From Robiginitalea sediminis (GTDB lineage: Bacteria; Bacteroidota; Bacteroidia; Flavobacteriales; Flavobacteriaceae), in NCBI RefSeq assembly GCF_002198115.1, contig NZ_NGNR01000002.1:710287-774286 (forward strand): a DNA stretch of 64,000 nucleotides. The letters run 5' to 3'. Positions 34,916-45,177 of the stretch are shown here, in pieces (position 1 is the first letter of the stretch; each line of letters starts with the position of its first letter). The notes below the pieces were generated by a model that worked only from the letters and a program-made list of their open reading frames with translations, searched no databases and had not been told where the DNA came from. Position numbers and translations under genes: made by a program.

Positions 34916-35826
34916 AACGGAGATCTTTCATCAAAACCGGCATGGCCGGTGGTTTGGCCGCCGGGTTTGGCGGTATGAGCTTGTCCGGTTGCCTGGGGAC
35001 TTCCGAACAGGTCCTCACTGTACTGCACACCAATGACGTCCACAGCCATATTGACCCCTTCCCCCATTCACATGCCGCATACCCGGGGATGGGTGGGGCC
35101 GCCCGCAGGGCCAGCCTGATCCGTTCTGTACGCGAGGCCAACCCCAACACCCTCCTGCTGGATGCCGGAGATATTTTCCAGGGCACCCCTTATTTCAATT
35201 TTTACGGAGGGGAACTCGAATTCCGGCTGATGAGCCGGATGGGGTACGATGCCGCCACCCTGGGCAACCACGACTTCGATAACGGGCTGGAGGGCCTGCT
35301 GGCCCAACTGCCCTATGCCGAATTCCCTTTTCTGAGTGCCAATTACGATTTCACCAATACCATCATGGACGGGCAGGTGGAACCTTATCGTGTTTTTAAT
35401 CGGGGCGGGCTTCGCATCGGGGTCTTTGGCCTCGGCATCCGCCTGGAAGGCCTGGTAGACCCTGCACTCTATAAAGAAACGAAGTACCTAAACCCCTACG
35501 AACAGGCGCTGGATGCCGCCCGCCGCCTGCGGGAAGAGGAAGCTGCTGACCTGGTCATCTGCCTATCGCACCTGGGTTACCGCTACCGGGATGCCGATCG
35601 CCCGAGCGATGTAAATCTGGCCCTGCAGACCGAAGGTATTGACCTGATTATTGGCGGGCACACCCACACCTTTATGGAAAAGGCAGAGGTATATAACAAC
35701 AGGAAGGGAATGCCCGTGGTGGTAAACCAGGTGGGGTGTTACGGCATCAACCTGGGGCGGGTGGATTTTACGTTCAGTAAAGGGAAGGAGGCCCCTGAAG
35801 GCCAGGGCGTTTCCATTACTGTTTAA
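34912..35826 (+). CDS. 5'-nucleotidase N-terminal metallophosphatase, Tat lipoprotein
   Basis: Metallophosphatase half of a UshA-like 5'-nucleotidase, 304 aa. The signal MKRRSFIKTGMAGG has a twin-arginine motif and is followed by a lipobox MSLSGC, so it is a Tat-exported lipoprotein. All metal-binding motifs are present: LHTNDVHSHID, LDAGDIFQGTP, TLGNHDFDNG, LSHLGYR and GGHTHTF. The substrate-binding domain is missing and is supplied by the overlapping upstream gene. Likely role is releasing nucleoside and phosphate from external nucleotides. Confidence 0.94.
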   Translation: MKRRSFIKTGMAGGLAAGFGGMSLSGCLGTSEQVLTVLHTNDVHSHIDPFPHSHAAYPGMGGAARRASLIRSVREANPNTLLLDAGDIFQGTPYFNFYGGELEFRLMSRMGYDAATLGNHDFDNGLEGLLAQLPYAEFPFLSANYDFTNTIMDGQVEPYRVFNRGGLRIGVFGLGIRLEGLVDPALYKETKYLNPYEQALDAARRLREEEAADLVICLSHLGYRYRDADRPSDVNLALQTEGIDLIIGGHTHTFMEKAEVYNNRKGMPVVVNQVGCYGINLGRVDFTFSKGKEAPEGQGVSITV

Positions 35827-35850
35827 ACTCAGAAATCGGACTACCCCGCT

Positions 35851-36153
35851 TCAGGAAAGCACATGCGCTACCAGGAGCCTGAATTCTTCCTCCAGTCCTA
35901 TTTCCGGAAACGGCCTGCCTGCACGGGAATACCAATACCCGGCATTCCAGCGGTCGCCTTCCTTGCGGTGCAAATAGGCGTGGATCCAGCTCCCGAGATT
36001 CCCGGGCATCTCCTGGGCGATGTCATGAGAGGCTTCCCAATTCCCATTCCCGTCATACCACAGGGCCCTGAGGCTGTCCGGCCACCCCGGATTGGGCCCG
36101 TCATCCTGCTTCAGACTCTGCCAAAAAGCTTCTCTTGTGGGTAAGGCATCCAT
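35851..36153 (-). CDS. Small conserved hypothetical protein, 100 aa
   Basis: Uncharacterised cytosolic protein. The core WEASHDIAQEMPGNLGSWIHAYLHRKEGD plus NAGYWYSRAGRPFPE matches a small family I have seen in many bacteria and some fungi, with invariant His, Trp, Arg and Tyr residues; no function is known to me. It ends 24 bases from the convergent nucleotidase gene and begins 11 bases after the ligA stop, so it may be the tail of the ligA transcript. Confidence 0.78.
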   Translation of the reverse strand: MDALPTREAFWQSLKQDDGPNPGWPDSLRALWYDGNGNWEASHDIAQEMPGNLGSWIHAYLHRKEGDRWNAGYWYSRAGRPFPEIGLEEEFRLLVAHVLS

Positions 36154-36164
36154 AGTTATGGGTT

Positions 36165-38171
<2,007 letters not shown>

Positions 38172-39029
38172 TTAGTTTTGCTTCGGTTGCTGGCAGCCCC
38201 GGACCATCCGGGGGTTCCCAAAAATATCCTTTTTCAATTGAATGCCGGTCAAACCAGCCTCCCGGAAAAGCCCGCAAACGGCGTCGGCGTAATCCCGGTG
38301 GACTTCGGCATAGACCCAGCCCCCATCCTTCAGGCTTTCCGCCGCCCGTGCCACCATGCAGGCGTAAAAATGCAGGGGGAGGCCCTCCGGGGCAAACAGG
38401 GCGTTATCGGGTTCCTGCCCCTGTACATGGGCGTCCAGGCCAGGCTTATGATCCGCGGGAATATAGGGTGGGTTGCTCACGATAAGGTCAAAGGGTTCAG
38501 GGTCCTGCAAGGGTTGACACATATCTCCCTGTTGGAAATGAACCCCAACACCCAGGGCCCGGGCATTGGATCCGGCAGTCTCCAGGGCTTCTGCAGACAA
38601 ATCCATACCCAATACCATCGCCCCGGGCCATTTGCGGGCCAGGGCCAGGGCAATACAGCCACTGCCGGTGCCCAGATCAAGGACCCGGCCATGGCTGAAA
38701 TCGTGAGAATCTATAATCCAGTGAACCAATTCCTCGGTTTCGGGCCTTGGGATAAGCACCGACGGATTCACGTTCAGGACCATGTTCATAAAATGGGCCT
38801 GCCCGATAATATACTGGACCGGTTCATGCTCCTTGAGGCGGGCCAGGGCCTCGAACAGGGGTTGTTCCCCCTCCCTGTGGAGTACCTTTTCCGGTTCCAG
38901 ACCCAGCACAAAACGCGGCAATTGCAGGTAGCGGTCCAGCAACCGGTAGAATATTTCATCCGTTTCTTCCCGGCTATAGAATTGTTGCAGTTCCCTGCGG
39001 TAGGTTTCCCGAAGTTCACGGAGCAGCAT
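38172..39029 (-). CDS. prmC: Peptide chain release factor N5-glutamine methyltransferase
   Basis: Methylates the Gln of the GGQ motif in release factors RF1 and RF2. 285 aa. N-terminal helical domain, EPVQYIIGQAHFM, VLIPRPETEELVHW, the SAM motif VLDLGTGSGCIALAL, and the catalytic NPPY in IVSNPPYIPA. The start is ATG 39029; the longer frame would overlap the acetyltransferase gene. Ends 3 bases before ligA. Confidence 0.94.
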   Translation of the reverse strand: MLLRELRETYRRELQQFYSREETDEIFYRLLDRYLQLPRFVLGLEPEKVLHREGEQPLFEALARLKEHEPVQYIIGQAHFMNMVLNVNPSVLIPRPETEELVHWIIDSHDFSHGRVLDLGTGSGCIALALARKWPGAMVLGMDLSAEALETAGSNARALGVGVHFQQGDMCQPLQDPEPFDLIVSNPPYIPADHKPGLDAHVQGQEPDNALFAPEGLPLHFYACMVARAAESLKDGGWVYAEVHRDYADAVCGLFREAGLTGIQLKKDIFGNPRMVRGCQQPKQN

Positions 39030-39034
39030 AGTTC

Positions 39035-39526
39035 CTAAAGTTTTTTTTGCATCCAAACCTGGCAGGCCGTGTGCCCGGTGTTCCCCATGGGAGTGCCAAG
39101 CGTTTCAAAACCGAGCTTCTTATAAAGGTAAAGGGCCCGCTCCATGTAAGGCATGGTCTCCAGGTAGCAGTACGTGTAACCCATTTCCCTGGCCGACTGA
39201 AGCGCCTTATCCAAAATGGCTTTTCCCAGTCCCTGGCCGCGGACAGCGTCCCGGAAATACATTTTCTGCAGCTCGCACGTATCCGGGCCAGCACCGGCAA
39301 GGGGGGCAAAACCGCCCCCGCCCCAGATGGCTCCCTCCCCTTCCACTACCCAATACCGGCAGCCACGGGATGTGTAGGCGTCATACATATGGTCCAGAGA
39401 AGCATCCTCGAGGGCCGTACCCATAGAAGGCACTCCAGATGCCTGCAAAACCTCCCGGATAAGCGCCCCGAGTGCAGGGTCGTCCGAAGGCTGGATTTCG
39501 CGGATCCGGAAAAGGGGACTGTTCAT
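39035..39526 (-). CDS. GNAT-family N-acetyltransferase
   Basis: 163-aa acetyl-CoA dependent transferase. Acetyl-CoA binding motif A is LQKMYFRDAVRGQGLGKAIL, followed by YLETMPYMERALYLYKKLGFE. Substrate unknown. The gene leads directly into prmC (5-base gap), and a short divergent spacer separates it from ribD. Confidence 0.88.
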   Translation of the reverse strand: MNSPLFRIREIQPSDDPALGALIREVLQASGVPSMGTALEDASLDHMYDAYTSRGCRYWVVEGEGAIWGGGGFAPLAGAGPDTCELQKMYFRDAVRGQGLGKAILDKALQSAREMGYTYCYLETMPYMERALYLYKKLGFETLGTPMGNTGHTACQVWMQKKL

Positions 39527-39537
39527 GCCTAATGTGC

Positions 39538-39545
39538 TATTTTTG
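39538..39545 (+). promoter_or_regulatory. -7 box of the ribD promoter, 4 bases from the start
   Basis: TATTTTTG fits TAnnTTTG and ends 4 bases before the GTG at 39550. The predicted transcript start coincides with the start codon. Confidence 0.5.
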
Positions 39546-39549
39546 CCGG

Positions 39550-40602
39550 GTGAAGATACACGAAATATACCTTTCGCGCTGCCTGGAACTGGGGGAAAAA
39601 GCCCTCGGGCGATCGGCCCCGAACCCTATGGTTGGCGCCGTTTTGGTAGCCGAAGGGCGCATCATTGGCGAGGGGTATACAAGCGCCTACGGAGGTCCTC
39701 ATGCGGAAGTGAATGCCATCCGCTCTGTAAGGGAAAAAGAATTGCTTGCATCGGCGACCCTCTATGTAAGCCTCGAGCCCTGCAACCACCACGGGAAAAC
39801 ACCCCCGTGTACCGACCTGATCCTTCAATCCGCCATCCCGCGGGTGGTTGTCGGGGTACAGGATCCGCATGCCCTGGTCAATGGCAGTGGGATAGACCGG
39901 CTCAGAAATGCCGGGGTGGAGGTCATCACCGGAGTAATGACCGCGGGTTGCCGCCACCACCACCGCCGTTTTCTGACCTTTCACGAACAGCAACGGCCTT
40001 ATATTATATTGAAATGGGCCCGCAGCGCCGATGGGTTTATGGCCCCGCCTGCCGGCAATCGGGGCGTGGAAGCAGCACCCTACTGGATAACCGGGGCCCG
40101 CTCCCGCCAATTAGTACATAAATGGCGAACCGAAGAACAAGCTATCCTGGTAGGTTCCGGAACCGCAAGGGAAGATAACCCACGACTCACCAGCCGCTCC
40201 TGGTGGGGACCCAACCCCCTTCGGTTGGTCACGGACAAAGCACTCGCACTGCCAAAGGACCTCCATCTCCTGGATGGGAATACCCCTACCTGGGTCTTTT
40301 ACCATGCAGGGTTGCAACCCGAACCCCTGCCCGGAGTACGTCATCTGCAGGTTTCCCCTGAGGAGGCGTGGCCGGAAGCCATATGTAAGGGCCTGCACGC
40401 CGAAGGGATTACCAGCCTCCTTGTAGAAGGGGGTGCCCAAACCCTGGAGGGATTTATCCGCATGGGTTTATGGGACGAGGCGCGCGTCTTTACCGGGCCG
40501 GAGCCCCTGGGCGGTGGCCTGCCCTCCCCTTGCCTTACCGGTCATCGCGCTTCGGAAAGGATGGTAGGCCGGGATCAACTTCAAATCTGGTTCCGTGATT
40601 GA
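39550..40602 (+). CDS. ribD: Bifunctional riboflavin deaminase/reductase RibD
   Basis: Two steps of riboflavin synthesis: deamination of the pyrimidine and reduction of the ribosyl side chain. 350 aa. Deaminase part (to about 145) with NPMVGAVLV, zinc ligands in GGPHAEVNAI and LEPCNHHGKTPPC. Reductase part with YIILKWARSADGFMAP and LLVEGGAQTLEGFI. The frame is open upstream to 39472, but the family opening (VKIHEIYLSRCLELG) and the -7 box fix the GTG at 39550. The other rib genes are not here. Overlaps the HAD gene by 8 bases. Confidence 0.93.
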   Translation: MKIHEIYLSRCLELGEKALGRSAPNPMVGAVLVAEGRIIGEGYTSAYGGPHAEVNAIRSVREKELLASATLYVSLEPCNHHGKTPPCTDLILQSAIPRVVVGVQDPHALVNGSGIDRLRNAGVEVITGVMTAGCRHHHRRFLTFHEQQRPYIILKWARSADGFMAPPAGNRGVEAAPYWITGARSRQLVHKWRTEEQAILVGSGTAREDNPRLTSRSWWGPNPLRLVTDKALALPKDLHLLDGNTPTWVFYHAGLQPEPLPGVRHLQVSPEEAWPEAICKGLHAEGITSLLVEGGAQTLEGFIRMGLWDEARVFTGPEPLGGGLPSPCLTGHRASERMVGRDQLQIWFRD

Positions 40603-41197
40603 AAACATCATTTTCGACTTCGGGGGTGTCCTGATCAACCTCGACAAAGCGGCCGTACCCAGGACTCTGGAACAATGGGGTAGCTCCGAAACGGACCCAG
40701 TCCTGCTTGACCTGAGCTATCGGTACGAAAAGGGATTCCTTGCCAGTGAGGCCTTTGTTTCGGAAGTCGTAACCCACTTGGGGTGTGTAACGCCCCTACA
40801 GGTGGAAACGGCCTGGAACAAGACCATCCTGGACCTGCCCGAAGACCGAATTGTCTTCCTGGAAAGACTTCGTGACCGCGGCAGCCACAGGACCTTCCTG
40901 CTTAGCAATACCAACGACCTGCATATGGCATGTGTTCGGGAACGCCTGGGGCTGGACACCTATAACAGGTTCCAGCGGTGTTTCGAACAATTTTACCTGT
41001 CGTATGAAATGGGAATGCGCAAACCCGACCCGGAGATATTCCTGCACGTCCTTAAGGAAAACGGGCTGGCTCCCGAAAAAACCCTTTTCATAGACGATAC
41101 GGATGAGCATGTGCTGGGGGCTGCCAGCGTGGGTTTGCAAACCTGGTTGTTCCAACCGGGGTGTGAGGAAATCTCCGAACTCCTGGAACGGTTGTAA
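40595..41197 (+). CDS. HAD-family phosphatase (YihX-like)
   Basis: 200-aa haloacid dehalogenase-fold hydrolase. Motif I is FDFGGVLINLD (nucleophile Asp; second position Gly as in YihX-like members), motif II LLSNTND, motif III MGMRKPDPEIF, and motif IV FIDDTDEHV. Start is GTG at 40595, overlapping ribD by 8 bases. Its position after ribD makes it a candidate for the long-missing phosphatase that removes phosphate from the RibD product, but this is inference only; sugar phosphates are equally possible. Confidence 0.88.
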   Translation: MIENIIFDFGGVLINLDKAAVPRTLEQWGSSETDPVLLDLSYRYEKGFLASEAFVSEVVTHLGCVTPLQVETAWNKTILDLPEDRIVFLERLRDRGSHRTFLLSNTNDLHMACVRERLGLDTYNRFQRCFEQFYLSYEMGMRKPDPEIFLHVLKENGLAPEKTLFIDDTDEHVLGAASVGLQTWLFQPGCEEISELLERL

Positions 41198-41198
41198 G

Positions 41199-42059
41199 AT
41201 GACGGACCTGCTGCTGAGTATTGGGTGTTCGAGCCTGATCTTCGTGATCTTCAGGCTGTATAAAACCTACGGGGTCCATACCCCGACGGCCATTGTGGGC
41301 AATTACTATACCGCTTTCTCAACAGGCCTGGCCCTAGCCCCGGAGGTAGCCGCTCCGAATGCGTGGGCCAGCAAACCCTGGCTGTTGCCTGCCCTTATGC
41401 TGGGAGTTTTGTTTGTTGTCATTTTCAACCTTATGGCTCGCTCGTCCCAGAACCTGGGGGTTTCGGTTACCTCGGTTGCCACCAAAATGTCTCTGGTAAT
41501 CCCCGTTACCCTGGGGATATACCTGTACGGGGAGCACTTGAGTTTCCTGCAGGGGTTTGGGATCGTATTGGCGCTCTGGGCTGTTTATTGTACCTCCCGG
41601 CCGCCCCGGGGAATGGTCCTGCGCAAAGGCGTACTGGGGCTGCCCCTCCTGGTGTTCCTGGGTTCGGGGATCATCGATGCCAGCCTGAAATACCTGGAGG
41701 AACACCGGGTACCTGCCGCCGAATTCCCGATATTTTCAAGTACGGTGTTTTTCGCTGCCGGAACCTGCGGATTGCTTTCCCTGTTGCTGCGCCCGCATTC
41801 AGATAACCGGGGCAGCCTTCCCCGGAACCTGCTGGGCGGGTTGGCCTTGGGGGTCCCGAATTTCTTTTCGGTATACTTCCTGCTTCGAGCCCTGACCTCA
41901 GGCGTCTGGAACAGTGCAGTGGTCTTTACCCTGAACAACGTGGCCATCGTATTGCTAACCACCCTCCTTGGGGTCTGGCTGTTCCGGGAACGGTTAAGCC
42001 GATGGAACCAAATCGGGATCGTGTCTGCCGTAATCAGTATCCTCCTGGTAAGCCTGTAA
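41199..42059 (+). CDS. EamA/DMT-family transporter
   Basis: Inner-membrane protein of 286 aa with about ten hydrophobic segments, arranged as two EamA-like halves (for example LLPALMLGVLFVVIFNLMA and FSVYFLLRALTSGVWNSAVVFTLNNVAIVLLTTLLGVWLF). The drug/metabolite transporter family moves metabolites, amino acids or nucleotide sugars; the substrate is unknown. Starts 1 base after the HAD stop and ends 2 bases before yigZ, so it is in one operon with ribD, HAD and yigZ. Confidence 0.86.
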   Translation: MTDLLLSIGCSSLIFVIFRLYKTYGVHTPTAIVGNYYTAFSTGLALAPEVAAPNAWASKPWLLPALMLGVLFVVIFNLMARSSQNLGVSVTSVATKMSLVIPVTLGIYLYGEHLSFLQGFGIVLALWAVYCTSRPPRGMVLRKGVLGLPLLVFLGSGIIDASLKYLEEHRVPAAEFPIFSSTVFFAAGTCGLLSLLLRPHSDNRGSLPRNLLGGLALGVPNFFSVYFLLRALTSGVWNSAVVFTLNNVAIVLLTTLLGVWLFRERLSRWNQIGIVSAVISILLVSL

Positions 42060-42061
42060 AT

Positions 42062-42691
42062 ATGGAATCCGCTGCCGCGTCCTTTAAAACCCTCTACAGA
42101 CCAAGCGGTCCCTGCCTGCTTAAGGAACGCAAAAGCAAGTTTATCGGGTATGCGTATCCCGTGGCTTCGGCCGAAGCCGCCCAGCAACAGGTGCAGGCAC
42201 TCTGGAAGGAATACCCGGATGCTACCCATATCTGTTACGCCTACCGGATTGGGAATGACCCTCCCCAAATCCGGATTAACGATGACGGGGAACCCGCACA
42301 TTCCGCAGGATCTCCCATTTTCGGGCAGATCGAAGCCTTTGATCTTCAACATGTATTGATTTGTGTGGTTCGGTATTACGGGGGGACGAAACTGGGCGTA
42401 GGCGGGCTTATCCAGGCTTATCGCGAATCGGCTCGCCTCTGCCTGGAGCAGGCCGATATCAGGGAGGTCCGCCCACAAACCCTACTTACCCTGTCCTTCG
42501 AATATGCGAGTCTGGACGCTGTAATGCGGGTCATTTCCCAGTATCAATTGGAAATCCTGGACCAGCAGATGCACCTGAGTTGTACCATCAAACTGGCTGC
42601 CATCCCTGAAAACCTCCCGGCTATCCTGGAAGCCTTCGGCCCACTCTCCGGTGTGGACCTACGCGTGCAAAATGACATGGGATTCAGGTAA
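42062..42691 (+). CDS. yigZ: YigZ/IMPACT-family protein
   Basis: 209-aa two-domain protein. N-terminal UPF0029/IMPACT domain with KSKFIGYAYPV, ATHICYAYRIG, DDGEPAHSAGSPI and VVRYYGGTKLGVGGLIQAYRES, then a small C-terminal ferredoxin-like domain (to FGPLSGVDLRV). Homologues bind nucleic acids or ribosome-associated factors; precise role unclear. ATG 42062 is chosen; the in-frame ATG at 42002 lies inside the transporter gene. It overlaps the convergent thioesterase by 8 bases and no terminator follows it. Confidence 0.93.
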   Translation: MESAAASFKTLYRPSGPCLLKERKSKFIGYAYPVASAEAAQQQVQALWKEYPDATHICYAYRIGNDPPQIRINDDGEPAHSAGSPIFGQIEAFDLQHVLICVVRYYGGTKLGVGGLIQAYRESARLCLEQADIREVRPQTLLTLSFEYASLDAVMRVISQYQLEILDQQMHLSCTIKLAAIPENLPAILEAFGPLSGVDLRVQNDMGFR

Positions 42692-43079
42692 GCCTCTCGA
42701 GGATAGAAGCCGGGCAGCGCATCGGCCTTCGGGTATCCCGGTCCAGAAACGCCAGATCGGTCTCGGCAAGGGCTAAAATGTCGCCATTTTCGGACCGGAT
42801 TTCGTAGTCAAAAGATATCCGAACGGTAGGTATTTTTTTCAGCCGTGTAACCACAGTAATCTCCTGATCATAAACGGCCGGTTTTTTATATTGGATTGTA
42901 AGATTTATAACCGGCAAAATGCAGCCGGATTCTTCCATCTCTTTATAGGATATTCCTAGGGCCCGCAGCCACTCTACCCTTCCCATCTCCATATATTGCG
43001 GGTAGTTTCCGTGGTATACCACTCCCATCTGGTCGGTCTCCCCGTAGCGTACACGTACTGAAATTTGATGTTCGAACAT
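42684..43079 (-). CDS. Acyl-CoA thioesterase, YbgC/4-hydroxybenzoyl-CoA type
   Basis: Hotdog-fold thioesterase of 131 aa. Catalytic Asp in VRYGETDQMGVVYHGNYPQYMEMGRVEWLRALG, the family signature. Likely hydrolyses acyl-CoA esters. It is divergent from dnaA across 205 bases and convergent with yigZ. Confidence 0.93.
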   Translation of the reverse strand: MFEHQISVRVRYGETDQMGVVYHGNYPQYMEMGRVEWLRALGISYKEMEESGCILPVINLTIQYKKPAVYDQEITVVTRLKKIPTVRISFDYEIRSENGDILALAETDLAFLDRDTRRPMRCPASILERLT

Positions 43080-43213
43080 AGGTTAGAGGAGAATTTTTTG
43101 GTATATTTAAAAGGGTGAAGACAGGGCGCAGAACTTCTGAAAAAAAAAGCAGAAATTCAACCCGCTTTGGATTTTTTTTTTAGGTTTTTTGTGCACATAT
43201 TTGTCTCACTCAG

Positions 43214-43239
43214 AAAGGACAGATTAGCTGTCCTTTTTT
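43214..43239 (+). terminator. Perfect intrinsic terminator upstream of dnaA
   Basis: A 9-bp perfect stem AAAGGACAG / CTGTCCTTT with loop ATTAG, running into six T (43234-43239), points toward dnaA and ends 45 bases before its ATG. It may be a leader attenuator of dnaA or the real terminator of the ribD-yigZ transcript, which would then run antisense through the thioesterase gene. Confidence 0.7.
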
Positions 43240-43284
43240 CTACCGTACTAACTCACGCTAACCAACCGAAAGACAAGCTTCGTA

Positions 43285-44709
43285 ATGAGTGTTTCTGCTA
43301 TTTCCGTTTGGGAAAACTGTCTTGCTTTTATCGAAGACAATATTCAACCGCAGGCATTCAAAACTTGGTTCCTTCCCATTAAGCCCGTAAAGCTTACCGA
43401 CAAGTCTCTGAGTATACAGGTCCCCAGTAAATTCTTTTACGAATGGCTGGAGGAGCATTACGTCAAATTGTTAAAGGTGGCACTTACCCGGGAGTTAGGC
43501 GAGGGTGCCAAGCTGGTGTACGTCATCAAGATGGAGAACACCTACGGCAACCGAGAACCTTTTACTGAGAAAATACCGAGTTCCAACCGCGGGCAGATGG
43601 GGCCCCAGGAAATGGATGTGCCCATTAAATCGAAGAGCCCCGAGCTGAAGAACCCATTCGTGATTCCGGGCATCCGGAATATCAAGATTGAGTCCCAGCT
43701 CAACCCGAACTATAATTTCGATAATTTCCTGGAAGGGGACTCCAACCGGCTGGCGCGTTCTGCGGGCCTGGCAGTAGCCAATAAACCGGGCGGCACTTCT
43801 TTTAACCCATTGCTGATTTTCGGAGGGGTGGGTCTTGGAAAAACCCACCTGGCGCATGCCATCGGGGTGGAGATTAAGGATAAATACCCGGAGCGCACCG
43901 TATTGTATATCTCAGCTGAGAAGTTTACCCAGCAGTATATCGAGTCGGTCAAGAAAAATACCCGAAACGACTTTATCCACTTCTACCAGCTTATAGATGT
44001 TTTGATTATAGACGATGTCCAGTTCCTTTCCGGGAAATCCGGAACCCAGGATGTCTTCTTCCATATTTTCAACCACCTGCATCAGAACGGCAAACAGGTG
44101 ATCCTGACTTCAGACAAGGCACCGGTGGATATGCAGGATATAGAGCAACGCCTGCTCTCCCGCTTCAAATGGGGCCTGAGTGCCGAACTGCAAAGCCCGG
44201 ATTTCGAAACGCGTATTTCCATCCTGAAGAATAAACTCTACCGGGATGGGGTGGAGATGCCCGAGGAGATCATCGATTATGTAGCCAAACACATCAAATC
44301 GAATATCCGGGAGCTGGAAGGAGCCATTATATCCCTAATTGCCCAGTCTTCCTTTAATAAAAAGGAAGTTACCCTGGACCTGGCCCAGCAGGTGGTGGAG
44401 AAGTTTGTCAAAAACACCAAACGGGAAGTTTCAATCGATTACATCCAGAAAGTGGTTTCGGATTACTTCGAGATGGACGTAGCCACCCTGCAGTCCAAAA
44501 CCCGCAAGCGCCACATTGTACAGGCCCGTCAGCTGGCCATGTTCTTCGCCAAAAAATACACCAAGGCATCCCTTGCCAGTATCGGCTCCCAGATCGGGAA
44601 ACGCGACCATGCCACAGTCCTTCATGCATGCAAAACCGTGGACAACCTGGCCGAAACGGACAAACAGTTCCGGAAATACATCGAAGACCTCACCAAGAAA
44701 TTTTCCTGA
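43285..44709 (+). CDS. dnaA: Chromosomal replication initiator DnaA
   Basis: ATP-dependent protein that binds DnaA boxes and opens the origin. 474 aa. Domain I (1-85, WENCLAFIEDNIQPQAFKTWF), linker, AAA+ domain with Walker A IFGGVGLGKTHLA (about 179-190), Walker B VLIIDDVQFLSG, sensor/R-finger regions, and domain IV with the DNA-binding signature IGKRDHATVLHACKTV. ATG 43285 is typical. Downstream come the LMW phosphatase (5-base gap) and an RsmI-like methyltransferase, an order common in Flavobacteriia. dnaN is not adjacent. Confidence 0.98.
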   Translation: MSVSAISVWENCLAFIEDNIQPQAFKTWFLPIKPVKLTDKSLSIQVPSKFFYEWLEEHYVKLLKVALTRELGEGAKLVYVIKMENTYGNREPFTEKIPSSNRGQMGPQEMDVPIKSKSPELKNPFVIPGIRNIKIESQLNPNYNFDNFLEGDSNRLARSAGLAVANKPGGTSFNPLLIFGGVGLGKTHLAHAIGVEIKDKYPERTVLYISAEKFTQQYIESVKKNTRNDFIHFYQLIDVLIIDDVQFLSGKSGTQDVFFHIFNHLHQNGKQVILTSDKAPVDMQDIEQRLLSRFKWGLSAELQSPDFETRISILKNKLYRDGVEMPEEIIDYVAKHIKSNIRELEGAIISLIAQSSFNKKEVTLDLAQQVVEKFVKNTKREVSIDYIQKVVSDYFEMDVATLQSKTRKRHIVQARQLAMFFAKKYTKASLASIGSQIGKRDHATVLHACKTVDNLAETDKQFRKYIEDLTKKFS

Positions 44710-44714
44710 GACCC

Positions 44715-45176
44715 ATGCCGGTAAAGGTACTGATGGTCTGTCTGGGGAATATATGCCGCTCTCCTTTGGCAGAGGGTATCATGGCGTCCCTGGTACATCC
44801 TGAGGAGGTGTTCGTGGATTCTGCGGGGACAGCCGGGTACCACGTTGGGAACCCACCCGACCCAAGGTCCATTGCCGTGGCACGGGAAAACCAAATCGAT
44901 ATCAGCCACCAACGCTGTCGCGAATTCCAGGCAGCGGATTTCGAGGAATTTGACTATATTTTCGCTATGGACCTCGAGAACCTCGCAAATATCCATGCCC
45001 TGGCGCCAACCCAGGCGCATCGAAAAAAAGCCAGGCTGCTGCTGGAGGCCGGGGGGATGGGCACCAGGGAAGTTCCCGACCCATACTATGGCGGAGCTTC
45101 CGGATTTACCCATGTGTACAGCCTTATCGAGCAGGCCTGCAGCCGTATCCTTTCCGAAATCCTAAGAACGCCATAG
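44715..45176 (+). CDS. Low molecular weight protein-tyrosine phosphatase
   Basis: 153-aa cytosolic phosphatase. The P-loop VCLGNICRSPLAEG (Cys nucleophile, Arg) is at the N terminus, and the general acid Asp is in VPDPYYGG. Substrate unknown; in other bacteria these act on tyrosine or arginine phosphate in signalling and polysaccharide export. The ATG at 44715 is chosen, 5 bases after dnaA. Confidence 0.95.
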   Translation: MPVKVLMVCLGNICRSPLAEGIMASLVHPEEVFVDSAGTAGYHVGNPPDPRSIAVARENQIDISHQRCREFQAADFEEFDYIFAMDLENLANIHALAPTQAHRKKARLLLEAGGMGTREVPDPYYGGASGFTHVYSLIEQACSRILSEILRTP

Positions 45177-45177
45177 G

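Noticed and set aside
43130..43210. AT-rich tract before dnaA as a possible replication origin
   Set aside because: No clear TTATCCACA boxes were found; one loose match (TTGTGCACA) is not enough. The flanking genes are not a known origin pattern.
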